A DNA stretch of 64,000 nucleotides, from contig CAWCKT010000019.1 of NCBI GenBank assembly GCA_963796155.1, forward strand, positions 1 through 64,000, written 5' to 3'. Shown here one piece after another: positions 16,201 through 25,431 of the stretch; positions within the stretch are counted from its first letter, which is position 1, and the number at the start of each line of letters is the position of its first letter. The DNA comes from AP-15 sp963796155 (lineage in GTDB: Bacteria; Pseudomonadota; Alphaproteobacteria; ATCC43930; CGMCC-115725). The translations under genes were made by a program, and so were the position numbers. Under the pieces are notes generated by a model, which was given only the letters and a program-made list of their open reading frames with translations, was not told the origin of the DNA and did no database searches.

Positions 16201-19200
16201 GGATCGCGCGGTTGTGATGCAGGCTGCCACCAACTCGCACTTTGACCGAAGACGAGGTCCCAAAGCGCGTTCGGTTCGGCTTCTACGGCTAGGAACAGCC
16301 CGCCAGGCACAAGCAGATCCCGTAGGCCGGCGAAGGAAGCCGCGTCGAGCTGCAACCGAGCACAGGCATTCACTGCCAAAATGATGTCGAAAGTCGCCCC
16401 ATTCAGACCATCATTCCCGTCGACTGGAGACCAGCGGCAGGCGGAGACCCCGACGAAGGATCTAGCCAGGGAGGAGAGCCGAGCAGTCTGTTCCGAATCG
16501 GTGCACGCTCCGGTGTAGGAGAGCGCCACCCCGGATTGTGCCAAACGGTTGAGGACGCGGCGGGTCGCTCCGCCGCCGCTCGCTCCGAGTTCGAGAATGC
16601 GCATGGGCCGGCCCCTTGGCCATGCGGTCGCCAACTCGTCCAACGCATCACACAGCAATTCGATGCCAGGTGCGCTCGCCGGCGACGCTTGCACCAGATG
16701 CTCGATCATCGGGGAGAGCTGTGTGTCCGGCTGCCTGGTGCCGTTGGCAAGGATCTTGGGCAGATCCTCTACTGCGGCCGCGACGAGGGCGAGTTCCGCC
16801 ACCAAATCCGGCGCCTCGGCAAGCAGCAACCGCCACAGTTCCGACACCTCCGGCAGATCGGCCGAAGGTTCGAGTCGCCATTCAAGATCGGTCTCAATAG
16901 CCGCGCCGAACCGTTCGAGCAACCGTAACAGGCACTCGGCCAATTCGGCCGAATCGGGCGCGATCTGGCCAGATCCTACTATCTCGCTTACGGTAAAAGA
17001 GCGCCCAGGCTCGATGAGCCCTCCGAGTGATCGGAGCCCCACCGAGCCGATCAATGCGTCGAGCAGCAGCGCCTGTTCTTGCCGTAACCTGTCCGGCTCG
17101 CGGGCAGCGGCACGGCGCGATAAGACGGCGCCAAAACCGGGCAGGGGCCAGGCACTGCCGGGTTCGGAGAGCGGGAGCGGCACAAGATCAACCCGAAGCG
17201 CGCGCTCGTCGGCCGGTCGTCGCCGGGTCATCTCGACGCGGCGAAACCAGCAATCGGCGAGTTCCGCAACAATGTCGCCGGCATCATCGGACAATACGAT
17301 GTCAGCGGATACCGACCGAACCCCGCTGCGGGTCAACCTCAACTCGGCGCGCCGGGGAGCCCGCCCGAACGGTGCGAAAAGCCGAACGCGTCCAAAGCGC
17401 CAAGGGAGAAAGCCGACGCCCGGCATTTGGTGCAAGCGATCGGCCAGCAGCCCCAGAAGTCCCTGCAGCGCACCATCGAGCAAGGCAGGATGAATCAGAT
17501 AAGGATCGAGGGTTTCACTGACCGGCGAGGGATCGAGGTAGGCGATGGCGCTATCCGAATCGCCGATGTCAATGTGAGTGACCGTCCTGAAACTACTGCC
17601 GTAATCGAGACCGGTAAGGCGAGCAAGACGGTAGAGCCTCTCGCCTTCGATCCGCCGCTGCACCGGCGCAGCTGCGATCCGGCACAGGATCGGTCGTTTA
17701 TCCGTTGCAGAGCAGACGCGGCCAGCCGCATGTACGGTCAACGGCTCGCGCGACAAGCGTGGGCGGCTCGCCAGCTCCCAGTCCTCCTCTTCGGAGCGGA
17801 GGACCGTGCGCAGCTCGCGCATCCGTCCCTTCTCGAACGGTAGCGGGCGCCGCAACTCGACATCCAAAATTTCGAGCGTCGGCGCATCCGGCCATCGCCA
17901 CCGCGCGGCAGCGAATGCGAGTTCCAGCATCGCAGCAGCCGGCAGGACCGCCACTCCTTCGATCGCATGATCGGCGATCCAGGGCAGTACTTGATCGTCG
18001 AGGTGATTGAGCCAGCAAGGTATCACACCGCGTTGGCGAAACCCGAGGAGAGGGTGGTCGAAAGGCGGGTTGACCAGATTGACCGCTTCGGTCGTCGTGT
18101 CGAACCAGAACCTCTCCCGATGCCAGGGATAGAGGGGAAGGCCGCGCGGGTCAGCTGGGCCGTCGAATGCTGCCGCTGCGGTCCAATCATATCCTGCGAC
18201 ATGACAGCGTGCCGCGATTTCCGGAAATGGATCGTCATCGACGCGCTTTCTCGAAAGGCTCGTGAGCACGCGCCCTTGAACTGCGGCAGACCGCAGTCCA
18301 TCCGTAAGGTAGGAGCGAAGAAGGGCGCGGGGGCCGATTTCGAGAAAGATCCGATAACCTTCGCCGATCAGCCGCGCGGTGGCCTCGGCGAAGCGCACAG
18401 GATTTCGGACGTTGCGCCACCAGTATTCCGCGTCGAGCGCCTCGCCTTCGACCGACTCGCCGGTTACGGTCGATACCAGCCCCGCCCTCGGCAAGTGCGA
18501 AGCGAGGCCGGCTAGGTCCGCCAGCAGATCCTCCCGGATAGGGTTCATCTCTTTGGAATGAAACGCGAAATCTAGATCGAGTGGGCGAAAGCCCAGGCCG
18601 CGGCGGCGCGCCTCGACTTCCAGCCGCTCGATTTCCTTGCTCGGACCCGAAATGGTCACCGAACGGGTAGAGTTGATTGCGGCGATCTCCGCGGGGCTGT
18701 CGAGCTCGGCGAGAATCTCTCGCGTTGCATCGGAGGCGAGTGCGACCGCGGCCATGCGGCCCGTGCCCTGGGTGCGCTGCTGGCAGCGACTGCGCGCAAC
18801 GATGACGCGCCCCGCATCGGCGAGGGAGAGGGCGCCCGCGGCCCAGGCCGCGGCGACCTCCCCGACGCTATGCCCCATATTACCGGAAGTGCGGATACCG
18901 ATGGCATCGAGCGCCCGGACGATGCCAACCTGAATTGCGAAGAGGAGCGGTTGTGCAACGTCGGCCCGCGCCAGCGCTTCGGCTGCGACCCCGCTTTCGA
19001 GAACCTCGGCCATCGACCAGCCAAGCGCTGGCCGAAGCAATCTATCCAGGTCCTCGATCGCGTCGCGAAAGACGGCGTTGTTGCGCAACGCGTCCTGTCC
19101 CATTCCTGGGAATTGTGCGCCATTACCCGAGAACACGAAGGCGAGGCCGTCCTCCCTCACCCCGGTTCCCGTGATCACGGCGGGGGTCGGGGTGCCGTCG

Positions 19201-20720
19201 AGAAAGTCTCCGAGCATTCCCGCGGTCGCTGCCGAATTTTGCCCGAGGGCGACGAGCCGATGGACATGGTGATCGCGGTGCCGACTGGCCGCACGCATCA
19301 GCCCGGGGGCCCGCCCGGCAGGCAACTCGGCGAGCGTGTCTCGCCAGTTTCGGGCGAGATCGCGCAGCGATGCCTCGGAGCGCGCCGAGATCACCAGAGG
19401 AGGCGTCGGCAGCGGCAGCGCCGGTACCTCGTCGCGCTGTGGCGGCGCGGCGAGCACGACATGGGCGTTGGTCCCGCCGAAACCAAAGGAGTTGACGCCA
19501 CCGTAACGCTCCCCACGCGCCGCTGCGATCGGCTGGGCGTCGCGAGCCAGCCTCAGGTTCAACGCATCAAAAGCGATGTTCGGGTTCGGCGTCTCGCAGT
19601 GCAATGTCGGCGGTAACACACCGTGGTCGAGGGAGAGCGCCGCCTTGAGCAACCCGGCGATTCCGGAAGCCGCCTCCAAGTGACCGATATTGGTCTTTAC
19701 CGAACCGATCGGGAGCGGATCGGGCCGGCTCTGGGCAATGGAGTGGCCGACCGCGGCGGCTTCGATCGGATCTCCCGCCGGTGTTCCAGTGCCGTGCATT
19801 TCGAAAAACGCAAGCTTTTCGGGAGCAACGCCCGCATGCGAATAGACGGAGCGGAGCAAGGCAGCCTGTGCCGCCTCGTTCGGTAGCGACAATCCGATCG
19901 TTCGGCCATCCGAATTTACCCCGGAGCCTAGGATGACCGCGCGGATCGCATCTCCATCGGCGATGGCATCCTCGAGCGGTCTGAGGATTATCACCCCCCC
20001 ACCTTCGCCGCGGACATAACCGTCCGCGCGTTCGTCGAATGCGAAGCAGCGTCCCCGCCGGGAGAGCATCGCGGCGCGGCAGAAGCCGAGATAGGGATAG
20101 GGCGCCAGTAACAGGTTGACCCCGCCGACGATCGCGGTCGTGATCCGCTCGCCGCGGATCGCTTCGCAGGCATGATGCAGAGCGACGAGCGAGGATGAGC
20201 AGGCCGTGTCGACGGTAAGGCTCGGCCCATGTAGATCGAAGACATAGGAAATCCGGTTGGCCAGGATGCTCAAGGTGTTCCCGGTCATGAAATAGGGGTC
20301 CGCTCCGGCCGGATCCTCCAGCCTCAAATCCGAATAATCAGTCGTGGATGCTCCGATATACACCCCTGTTGTGCTACCGGACAGCTTGCCTGCTGGTATG
20401 CCGGCATCCTCGATAGCGTGCCAGACAAGTTCCAGCAGCAACCGTTGCTGCGGATCCATTTGCGCCGCTTCACGAGGCGAGATGCCGAAAAAAGCCGGCT
20501 CGAACAGATCGATGCCGCTGATCAGCCCGGCCGCCCAGGTGTAGCTCTTGCCCGGCTCATTCCAATCGGGATGGTAGAAAAACCGCGTCGACCATCGTCG
20601 GGGGTCGATTTCCGAGACAGCATCCACCCCGGAGGCGAGCAACCGCCAGAATCCCTCCAGATCCTCGGCCCCCGGAAATCGGCAGGACGCTCCGACGATC
20701 GCGATCGATCCGTCTTTCAT
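13284..20720 (-). CDS. Single-module highly reducing type I polyketide synthase
   Basis: A 2478-residue megasynthase. KS (1-425): catalytic Cys ~171 in DTACSSS, His in MHGTGT and NIGHLEAASG. AT: nucleophile ~617 in GHSVGEVAA; FAFHS suggests malonyl-CoA. DH: HAIEGVAVLP (~917) and DGALQ (~1079). C-methyltransferase: LELGASGGG (~1376). ER: HTASGGVGLAAIQ (~1900). KR: TGGIEGFGF (~2098) and GVYVAAN (~2244). One ACP: GMDSLMAVEL (~2400). All domains look intact, and there is no thioesterase. KS-AT-DH-MT-ER-KR-ACP is the order of fungal iterative reducing synthases, so iterative chain building is inferred. The product is likely a reduced, methyl-branched acyl chain passed to the adjacent oxoamine synthase. 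No phosphopantetheinyl transferase is in the window. Confidence 0.95.
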   Translation of the reverse strand: MKDGSIAIVGASCRFPGAEDLEGFWRLLASGVDAVSEIDPRRWSTRFFYHPDWNEPGKSYTWAAGLISGIDLFEPAFFGISPREAAQMDPQQRLLLELVWHAIEDAGIPAGKLSGSTTGVYIGASTTDYSDLRLEDPAGADPYFMTGNTLSILANRISYVFDLHGPSLTVDTACSSSLVALHHACEAIRGERITTAIVGGVNLLLAPYPYLGFCRAAMLSRRGRCFAFDERADGYVRGEGGGVIILRPLEDAIADGDAIRAVILGSGVNSDGRTIGLSLPNEAAQAALLRSVYSHAGVAPEKLAFFEMHGTGTPAGDPIEAAAVGHSIAQSRPDPLPIGSVKTNIGHLEAASGIAGLLKAALSLDHGVLPPTLHCETPNPNIAFDALNLRLARDAQPIAAARGERYGGVNSFGFGGTNAHVVLAAPPQRDEVPALPLPTPPLVISARSEASLRDLARNWRDTLAELPAGRAPGLMRAASRHRDHHVHRLVALGQNSAATAGMLGDFLDGTPTPAVITGTGVREDGLAFVFSGNGAQFPGMGQDALRNNAVFRDAIEDLDRLLRPALGWSMAEVLESGVAAEALARADVAQPLLFAIQVGIVRALDAIGIRTSGNMGHSVGEVAAAWAAGALSLADAGRVIVARSRCQQRTQGTGRMAAVALASDATREILAELDSPAEIAAINSTRSVTISGPSKEIERLEVEARRRGLGFRPLDLDFAFHSKEMNPIREDLLADLAGLASHLPRAGLVSTVTGESVEGEALDAEYWWRNVRNPVRFAEATARLIGEGYRIFLEIGPRALLRSYLTDGLRSAAVQGRVLTSLSRKRVDDDPFPEIAARCHVAGYDWTAAAAFDGPADPRGLPLYPWHRERFWFDTTTEAVNLVNPPFDHPLLGFRQRGVIPCWLNHLDDQVLPWIADHAIEGVAVLPAAAMLELAFAAARWRWPDAPTLEILDVELRRPLPFEKGRMRELRTVLRSEEEDWELASRPRLSREPLTVHAAGRVCSATDKRPILCRIAAAPVQRRIEGERLYRLARLTGLDYGSSFRTVTHIDIGDSDSAIAYLDPSPVSETLDPYLIHPALLDGALQGLLGLLADRLHQMPGVGFLPWRFGRVRLFAPFGRAPRRAELRLTRSGVRSVSADIVLSDDAGDIVAELADCWFRRVEMTRRRPADERALRVDLVPLPLSEPGSAWPLPGFGAVLSRRAAAREPDRLRQEQALLLDALIGSVGLRSLGGLIEPGRSFTVSEIVGSGQIAPDSAELAECLLRLLERFGAAIETDLEWRLEPSADLPEVSELWRLLLAEAPDLVAELALVAAAVEDLPKILANGTRQPDTQLSPMIEHLVQASPASAPGIELLCDALDELATAWPRGRPMRILELGASGGGATRRVLNRLAQSGVALSYTGACTDSEQTARLSSLARSFVGVSACRWSPVDGNDGLNGATFDIILAVNACARLQLDAASFAGLRDLLVPGGLFLAVEAEPNALWDLVFGQSASWWQPASQPRDPSPLRAAEDWRGELAAAGFELTGTASTTTAPWPSALLWGSAPPFSEPALAVPANQASVTLVIGDAAFSAALQARLPEAGYRVTLVRPTDLAAIIAPDIALRSGEGTDEILLFLAEDHGDGDPVEHVSQQIAALARLAAIAAERQAVLWVVTSGAQQTTLAHQPAQLVGGALWSFGRVLVNELPRLSTRLLDLPGTAALGERARLVAVELAAATAETEIVWTPQGRHVLRLRRGLSPRWARASDLLSVATTHTGGLDALGWEVRTPRPVGRGEVEIEVHAAGLNFRDVMWAMGLLPEEALSDGFAGATLGLECAGIVRSIGPGVGGLAVGERVMAFAPASLSTRVVTIADAVAPIPPQTSFAEAATIPVAFVTAVYALGHLAHLAPGEHVLIHTASGGVGLAAIQYAKQRGAVVTATAGSEVKRAFLRLAGADYVLDLRDLAFCDAVREFTGGQGVDIVLNSLSGEAMERSLEVLKPFGRFLELGKRDLYLNRRIHLRPLRQNISYFAIDIDQLPICRPDLARLLLAEVSTALVEGKIRPLAHRIFSFAQLDEAFRLMQSSGHIGKLVLVPQSNHGVRLQKPPELALRRDGTYLVTGGIEGFGFECARWLVAQGAGSIALIGRRGSATPGCAAKVSELTEAGARVRVYQGDVADTGSLATILDAIRANQPPLRGVVHAASAIEDGFAAEIELASIGPILRPKLGGAIALDALTRNDPIDLFLLFSSATTLVGAPGQGVYVAANMALEALARQRRAEGRPALAIAWGPIEDAGYLAERPEALASLARRLGAKPIPAAQALAGLPAMLASGLPMVAFADANWAEARQFLPILSTPLFSEVRAKASASAADESLAERLANLDAEAALALLKTVVAEEAGTILRLPGEGIDLLRPLSEMGMDSLMAVELRLALENRLRVNLPLVSLTEGTSVASIAARLAGVVSTGTRDGEVIALVARHELVNGAPMPADPDRVAAE

Positions 20721-20971
20721 ACCGCTAGTGCTTGTTCAGGTTCCCCGGGAGGCAGGATCGGCAGCCACGTGGCACGCTGCCTTGCCCTCATTACACACAA
20801 GACGAGCCAAATGCTAGCGTTCGGCGTGGGGCCCTGATGTCGCGCCGCGCGCGAGCGTTTTTAATCAGCCGATTAACGTCCCCCGTTGCGCGGCCCTGAG
20901 CCGATCTATCGTCAAGCGCCCGTGACAAAGATGGGGGATTCCATGCGGCTCGGCCAAGCCCAGAGTCTCGG

Positions 20972-22534
20972 TTAGTCAGCCGCCGGAGGGCGTTCCGGCT
21001 CCGGCCGCCAGCGCAGGACCGGCTTGCGAGCGGCGGCGGTTTCGTCGAGGCGCCGGCGCGGGGTCAGCCGCGGCGCCGCGTGGAAACGGGCGGCATCGCC
21101 GGAGCGGGCCGCGGCAGCGAGCGACTTGAGCACCCCTGCGAACTGATCGAGCGAGGCCTTGCTCTCGGTCTCGGTCGGCTCGATCAGCAGGGCTCCGCGC
21201 ACGACCAACGGGAAATACATCGTCATCGGATGATACCCCTCGTCGATCAGCGCCTTGGCAAAGTCTAGCGTGGTGATCCCGGTGTTCTTCAAGAAACGGT
21301 CGTCGAACAGCACTTCGTGCATGCAGCGGCCTGGATAGGAAAGGCTGAGGTCGTCTTCCAACCGAACACGCAGGTAGTTGGCGTTGAGCACTGCGTCCTC
21401 GGCCACCTGCCGCAACCCGTCGGCACCATGGCTCATCATGTAGGCGAGAGCGCGCACGAACATGCCCATCTGGCCGTGGAACCCTTTCAGCCTTCCGATT
21501 GCGTCGCGCGCCAGGCCGCTCTTGTGCTCGATCGGTTGCAGCCCCCCGGCGCCGTGCACCAACCACGGCAAGGGCGCGAAAGGAGCGAGGCTCGCGGCCA
21601 GCGCTACCGGGCCGCTACCCGGCCCGCCGCCGCCATGCGGGGTCGAAAAGGTCTTGTGCAGGTTCAGATGCATGCAGTCGATGCCGAGATCGGCTGGTCG
21701 CACGCGCCCGACGATCGCGTTGAAGTTCGCGCCGTCACAGTAAAAGAACGCACCGACCGCGTGTACAGCCGCGGCGATCTCGATGATTTCGTTCTCGAAC
21801 AGCCCGCAAGTGTTCGGGTTGGTCAGCATCAACGAAGCCACGTCGGCCCCGAGCTTAACCTTGAGCGCCGCAAGATCGACCCGTCCCTGCGGATTGGCCG
21901 GCACCGGATCGACGATGTAGCCGCAGGCGGCGGCAGTCGCGGGGTTTGTACCGTGCGCCGATTCGGGCACGAGAATCCGGCTGCGCCGCTCGCCGCGCGC
22001 TTCGAGGGCAGCGCGGATCGACATAATGCCGCAGAGCTCGCCATGGGCTCCGGCCCCCGGGCTCAACGCGATGGCGGGCATCCCGGTCAAGGCCTTGAGC
22101 CAATACGCCACTGTGTCGATCAGCGCGAGCGCTCCCGGCACTGTCGACACCGGCTGAAGCGGGTGGATATCGGCAAATCCCGGAAGCCGCGCCAGCTTCT
22201 CGTTGAGCCGCGGGTTGTGCTTCATCGTGCAGGAGCCGAGCGGATAAAGTCCGCTGTCGATCGCGTAGTTCTTTTGCGACAACCGCGTGAAATGACGCAC
22301 GACTTGCGGCTCGCTGAGACCCGGCAGGCCGATCGCTTTCCGCCGCTCGAGCCCGCCGAGACGAGGGTGGAAAGGCGCCGGGTCATTGAGGTCGACGCCG
22401 CAATGACCCGGTGAATCCTGCTCGAAAATCAGCTTCTCTTCGATCTGCAGCCCACGATTGCCGGTGATCGTCGCGACCGGGATCGGCAAATCCTCGGCGG
22501 GGCGGGCGCTCACCGCTCGGCTCCAATCGCTCAC
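20972..22534 (-). CDS. gcvPB: Glycine dehydrogenase (decarboxylating) subunit 2
   Basis: A 520-residue P2 half of the glycine cleavage P-protein. It carries the PLP lysine K294 in MHLNLHKTFSTPHGGGGPG, plus LSPGAGAHGE and ESAHGTNPATA. With GcvPA it decarboxylates glycine and passes the aminomethyl group to lipoyl-GcvH. Its GTG start overlaps the gcvPA stop by 4 bases (GTGA). It is last in the riboswitch-controlled operon gcvT-gcvH-gcvPA-gcvPB. The C-terminal ~40 residues are Arg- and Pro-rich and poorly conserved. The 250-bp gap to the PKS start (20721-20971) shows no gene. Confidence 0.96.
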   Translation of the reverse strand: MSDWSRAVSARPAEDLPIPVATITGNRGLQIEEKLIFEQDSPGHCGVDLNDPAPFHPRLGGLERRKAIGLPGLSEPQVVRHFTRLSQKNYAIDSGLYPLGSCTMKHNPRLNEKLARLPGFADIHPLQPVSTVPGALALIDTVAYWLKALTGMPAIALSPGAGAHGELCGIMSIRAALEARGERRSRILVPESAHGTNPATAAACGYIVDPVPANPQGRVDLAALKVKLGADVASLMLTNPNTCGLFENEIIEIAAAVHAVGAFFYCDGANFNAIVGRVRPADLGIDCMHLNLHKTFSTPHGGGGPGSGPVALAASLAPFAPLPWLVHGAGGLQPIEHKSGLARDAIGRLKGFHGQMGMFVRALAYMMSHGADGLRQVAEDAVLNANYLRVRLEDDLSLSYPGRCMHEVLFDDRFLKNTGITTLDFAKALIDEGYHPMTMYFPLVVRGALLIEPTETESKASLDQFAGVLKSLAAAARSGDAARFHAAPRLTPRRRLDETAAARKPVLRWRPEPERPPAAD

Positions 22535-23877
22535 GACAGCGCCTCCCCCAGCTCCCTTTCAAGGCGGTCCATGTCCTCGGCCGTCACCATCTCGGTCGCT
22601 GCTACGACGAGGACCTCGGCCAATTCGGGGCGGTTCGGATAAAAGCGGTTGAGCGGGATGCCGGCGAGAACGCCTTTCCGGGCAAGCGCCTCGACGACTG
22701 GCGCCGCGGGCCGCGGCAGCCGCAGCGCAAACTCGTTGAAGAAGTTCCGGTTGACGAGACGCACGCCCGGAATTCGCTCGAGCCGTTCGGCCAGCGCTAC
22801 GGCCGCGGCGTGGTTCAGCCGTGCGAGGCGGGTCAGTCCGGCTTCGCCGAGCAGCGCCAGATGGATCGTAAAGGCGAGCGCGCACAGGCCCGAATTGGTG
22901 CAGATGTTGCTGGTCGCCTTCTCACGCCGGATGTGCTGCTCGCGCGTCGACAAGGTCAGCACCCAGCCGCGTCGGCCGTCCGCGTCGATTGTCTCGCCTA
23001 CGAGACGTCCCGGCAGCTGGCGGACGAACCTATCGCGGCTGGCGAACAGGCCGAGATGGGGTCCGCCGAAATTGAGCGCGTTGCCAAGCGACTGGCCTTC
23101 GGCCGCGACGATATCCGCCCCCATCTCGCCCGGCGGGCGAATAGCGCCCAGCGAAATGATTTCCGTCACTACGACGACGAGCAGCGCGCCGGCGTCGTGG
23201 CAGATTCGCGCAAGCTCGGAATAGTCGCGAATCTCGCCATAAAAATCGGGGTTTTGGACGACGACGCAGGCGGTATCGCGGCCAACGAGCGCGGCTAGGT
23301 CCTCGTCGCCGCCGGGAGCCGGATCCACCGCGGCGAGCTCGAAGCCGACGAAGCGGGCATATGTCTCGCACACCTCGCGGTAGTGCGGATGCAGACTGCC
23401 CGACAGCACTGCCTTCCCCCGCCGGGTCAGGCGGTTGGCCATCATCACGGCCTCGACGCAGGCGGTCGCTCCGTCATAGAGCGAGGCGTTCGCGACCTCC
23501 ATGCCGGTCAACAGCGCCACCTGGGTCTGGAACTCGAACAGATATTGCAGTGTCCCCTGGGAGACCTCCGGCTGGTAGGGGGTGTAGGAGGTCAGAAACT
23601 CGCCACGCTGGATCAGATGGTCGACAGCCGCCGGAATGTGGTGGCGATAAGCGCCGCCGCCGAGGAAAAACGGGACGGAACCAGCCGTGACGTTGCGCGC
23701 CGCCATCCGCGAGATCGCGCGCTCGACCTCGATCTCACCCATCGCCCCGGGGAGGTCGACGAGACCATCGAGTCGCGCCGCATCAGGCACGTCGGCGAAC
23801 AGCGCGTCGATCGAATCGAGGCCGATCGCCGCCAGCATCTCGCGGCGGTCGCGATCGGTCAGCGGCAGGTAACGCAT
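22531..23877 (-). CDS. gcvPA: Glycine dehydrogenase (decarboxylating) subunit 1
   Basis: A 448-residue P1 half of the split P-protein. Typical features are MRYLPLTDRDRREMLAAIG at the start, SFLTSYTPYQPEVSQGTLQ-like text (here EFLTSYTPYQPEVSQGTLQY), and REQHIRREKATSNICTN. It forms the heterotetramer with GcvPB. Its ATG overlaps the gcvH stop by one base (TGATG), and its own stop overlaps gcvPB, so the three are translationally coupled. No anomalies were seen. Confidence 0.96.
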   Translation of the reverse strand: MRYLPLTDRDRREMLAAIGLDSIDALFADVPDAARLDGLVDLPGAMGEIEVERAISRMAARNVTAGSVPFFLGGGAYRHHIPAAVDHLIQRGEFLTSYTPYQPEVSQGTLQYLFEFQTQVALLTGMEVANASLYDGATACVEAVMMANRLTRRGKAVLSGSLHPHYREVCETYARFVGFELAAVDPAPGGDEDLAALVGRDTACVVVQNPDFYGEIRDYSELARICHDAGALLVVVVTEIISLGAIRPPGEMGADIVAAEGQSLGNALNFGGPHLGLFASRDRFVRQLPGRLVGETIDADGRRGWVLTLSTREQHIRREKATSNICTNSGLCALAFTIHLALLGEAGLTRLARLNHAAAVALAERLERIPGVRLVNRNFFNEFALRLPRPAAPVVEALARKGVLAGIPLNRFYPNRPELAEVLVVAATEMVTAEDMDRLERELGEALS

Positions 23878-24254
23878 CAGTGCTGCTCCTCGACAAACCG
23901 CTTGTATTCGTCTTCCTCCATCAGGCCGTCGAGTTCTTTCGGATCGTCAAGGCGGAGCTTGAGGAACCAGCCTTCGCCCATCGGATCGGCGTTGACCTTT
24001 GCCGGCTGAGCAGTGAGCGCCTCGTTGACCTCGACGACTTCCCCTGCCACGGGGGCATAGACTTCGCTAGCCGCCTTCACCAATTCGACGACCGCGGCCT
24101 CCTTGCCTTGCTCGACCCGGTGTCCGATTTCCGGAAGCTCGACATAGACCACGTCGCCGAGCTGCGACTGGGCGTAGTCGGTGATGCCGACGATGGCGAG
24201 ATCGCCGTCGAGCCGAACCCATTCGTGGTCTCTGGTAAAGCGAAGCGCGGTCAT
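23877..24254 (-). CDS. gcvH: Glycine cleavage system H protein
   Basis: A 125-residue lipoyl carrier. The lipoyl-lysine is K60 in ELVKAASEVYAPVAGEV; the N-terminus RFTRDHEWVRLDGD and C-terminal GEGWFLKLRL match the family. It shuttles the aminomethyl group between the P and T proteins. ATG 24254 was preferred over TTG 24260 because GGAGG lies nine bases upstream of it. It follows gcvT by 21 bp. Confidence 0.96.
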   Translation of the reverse strand: MTALRFTRDHEWVRLDGDLAIVGITDYAQSQLGDVVYVELPEIGHRVEQGKEAAVVELVKAASEVYAPVAGEVVEVNEALTAQPAKVNADPMGEGWFLKLRLDDPKELDGLMEEDEYKRFVEEQH

Positions 24255-24275
24255 CGGCAATTTCCTCCTGCGGCA

Positions 24276-25391
24276 TCAGCCGCGGTAATAGCGGGTCGCG
24301 ACAAAGGGCAGGCGCACGACACGGGCCGGACGGCCGACGCCGCGCACGAGGAGGGCGAGAGTCGTGCCCTCCGCGGCATGGCGGCGATCGACATAGCCCA
24401 TCGCGATCGGCCCGCCGACCGACGGGCCGAACCCGCCGCTCGTCACCTGCCCGATCCTTTCCCCGGCGGTATCGAGGATCGGCGTCTTCTCGCGCGCCGG
24501 AGCGGGCCCGTCGGGCCGGATGCCGATGCGCAGGCGCGGCGCCCCCTCGGCGAGCTGACGCAACACGATCGCTGCTCCGGGAAACCCGCCTTCGGCGCGC
24601 CGCCGCCGGCCGATCGTCCAGGCGAGGCCGGCCTCGACCGGGGTCGTCGTCTCGTCGATGTCGTGACTGTAGAGGCAGAGCCCGGCCTCGAGGCGCAGCG
24701 AATCGCGGGCGCCGAGGCCGATCGGCCATACCTCCGGCTGGGCGAGCAGCATCTCGGCGACCGCCACCGCGTCGCCTGCCGGCAGTGAAATCTCGAACCC
24801 GTCCTCCCCGGTATAGCCGGAGCGGGTGATGAAGCATGTGCGGCCGCCGAGCGCCGCCTCGGCTGCGGTCATGAAAGCGAGCTGTGCGATGCCGTCGGAA
24901 AAGCGGGACAGGACGGCGGCGGCGGCGGGTCCCTGAAGTGCCAGCAACGCCCGATCATCCAGCGATTCGACCGTCACGGGGCTGGCGATACGGTCGCGCA
25001 GATGGGCAAGATCGGCCTCCCTGCACGCGGCGTTGACGACGAGAAAGAGCCCGTCCTCGAGCCGAGTAGCCATCAGATCGTCGAGGATGCCACCCTGGTC
25101 GTTCAGCAGCAGCGTGTAGCGCATGCGTAGCGGCGGCAGCGCCGAGAGATCGCCGGGGATGAGGGTCTCGAATGCCCTGATAGGATCCGTTCCGGCGAGC
25201 CGCACCTGCCCCATATGCGAAACGTCGAAGAGCCCGGCCTGGGCGCGGGTGTGGAGGTGCTCCTTGAGGATGCCGGGGGGGTACTGCACCGGCATCTCGT
25301 AGCCGGCAAACGGCACCATCTTGGCGCCGAGTGCCAGATGGAGAGAGTGGAGCGGCGTCCGCTTGAGCGGCGCGGCAGCAGCAAGGGTCAC
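24276..25391 (-). CDS. gcvT: Glycine cleavage system T protein (aminomethyltransferase)
   Basis: A ~371-residue T-protein. RTPLHSLHLALGAKMVPFAGYEMPVQYP at the N-terminus, LFDVSHMGQV, and ARDSLRLEAGLCLYSHDI are hallmark segments. It transfers the methylene unit to tetrahydrofolate and releases ammonia. GTG 25391 is chosen: GGAGG lies seven bases upstream, and any start farther upstream would fall inside the riboswitch. It is the first gene of the operon and is directly governed by the tandem glycine aptamers. Confidence 0.95.
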   Translation of the reverse strand: MTLAAAAPLKRTPLHSLHLALGAKMVPFAGYEMPVQYPPGILKEHLHTRAQAGLFDVSHMGQVRLAGTDPIRAFETLIPGDLSALPPLRMRYTLLLNDQGGILDDLMATRLEDGLFLVVNAACREADLAHLRDRIASPVTVESLDDRALLALQGPAAAAVLSRFSDGIAQLAFMTAAEAALGGRTCFITRSGYTGEDGFEISLPAGDAVAVAEMLLAQPEVWPIGLGARDSLRLEAGLCLYSHDIDETTTPVEAGLAWTIGRRRRAEGGFPGAAIVLRQLAEGAPRLRIGIRPDGPAPAREKTPILDTAGERIGQVTSGGFGPSVGGPIAMGYVDRRHAAEGTTLALLVRGVGRPARVVRLPFVATRYYRG

Positions 25392-25431
25392 CCGCACACC
25401 TCCGACAGAGCAGACGCCGAAGCGCCCGATC

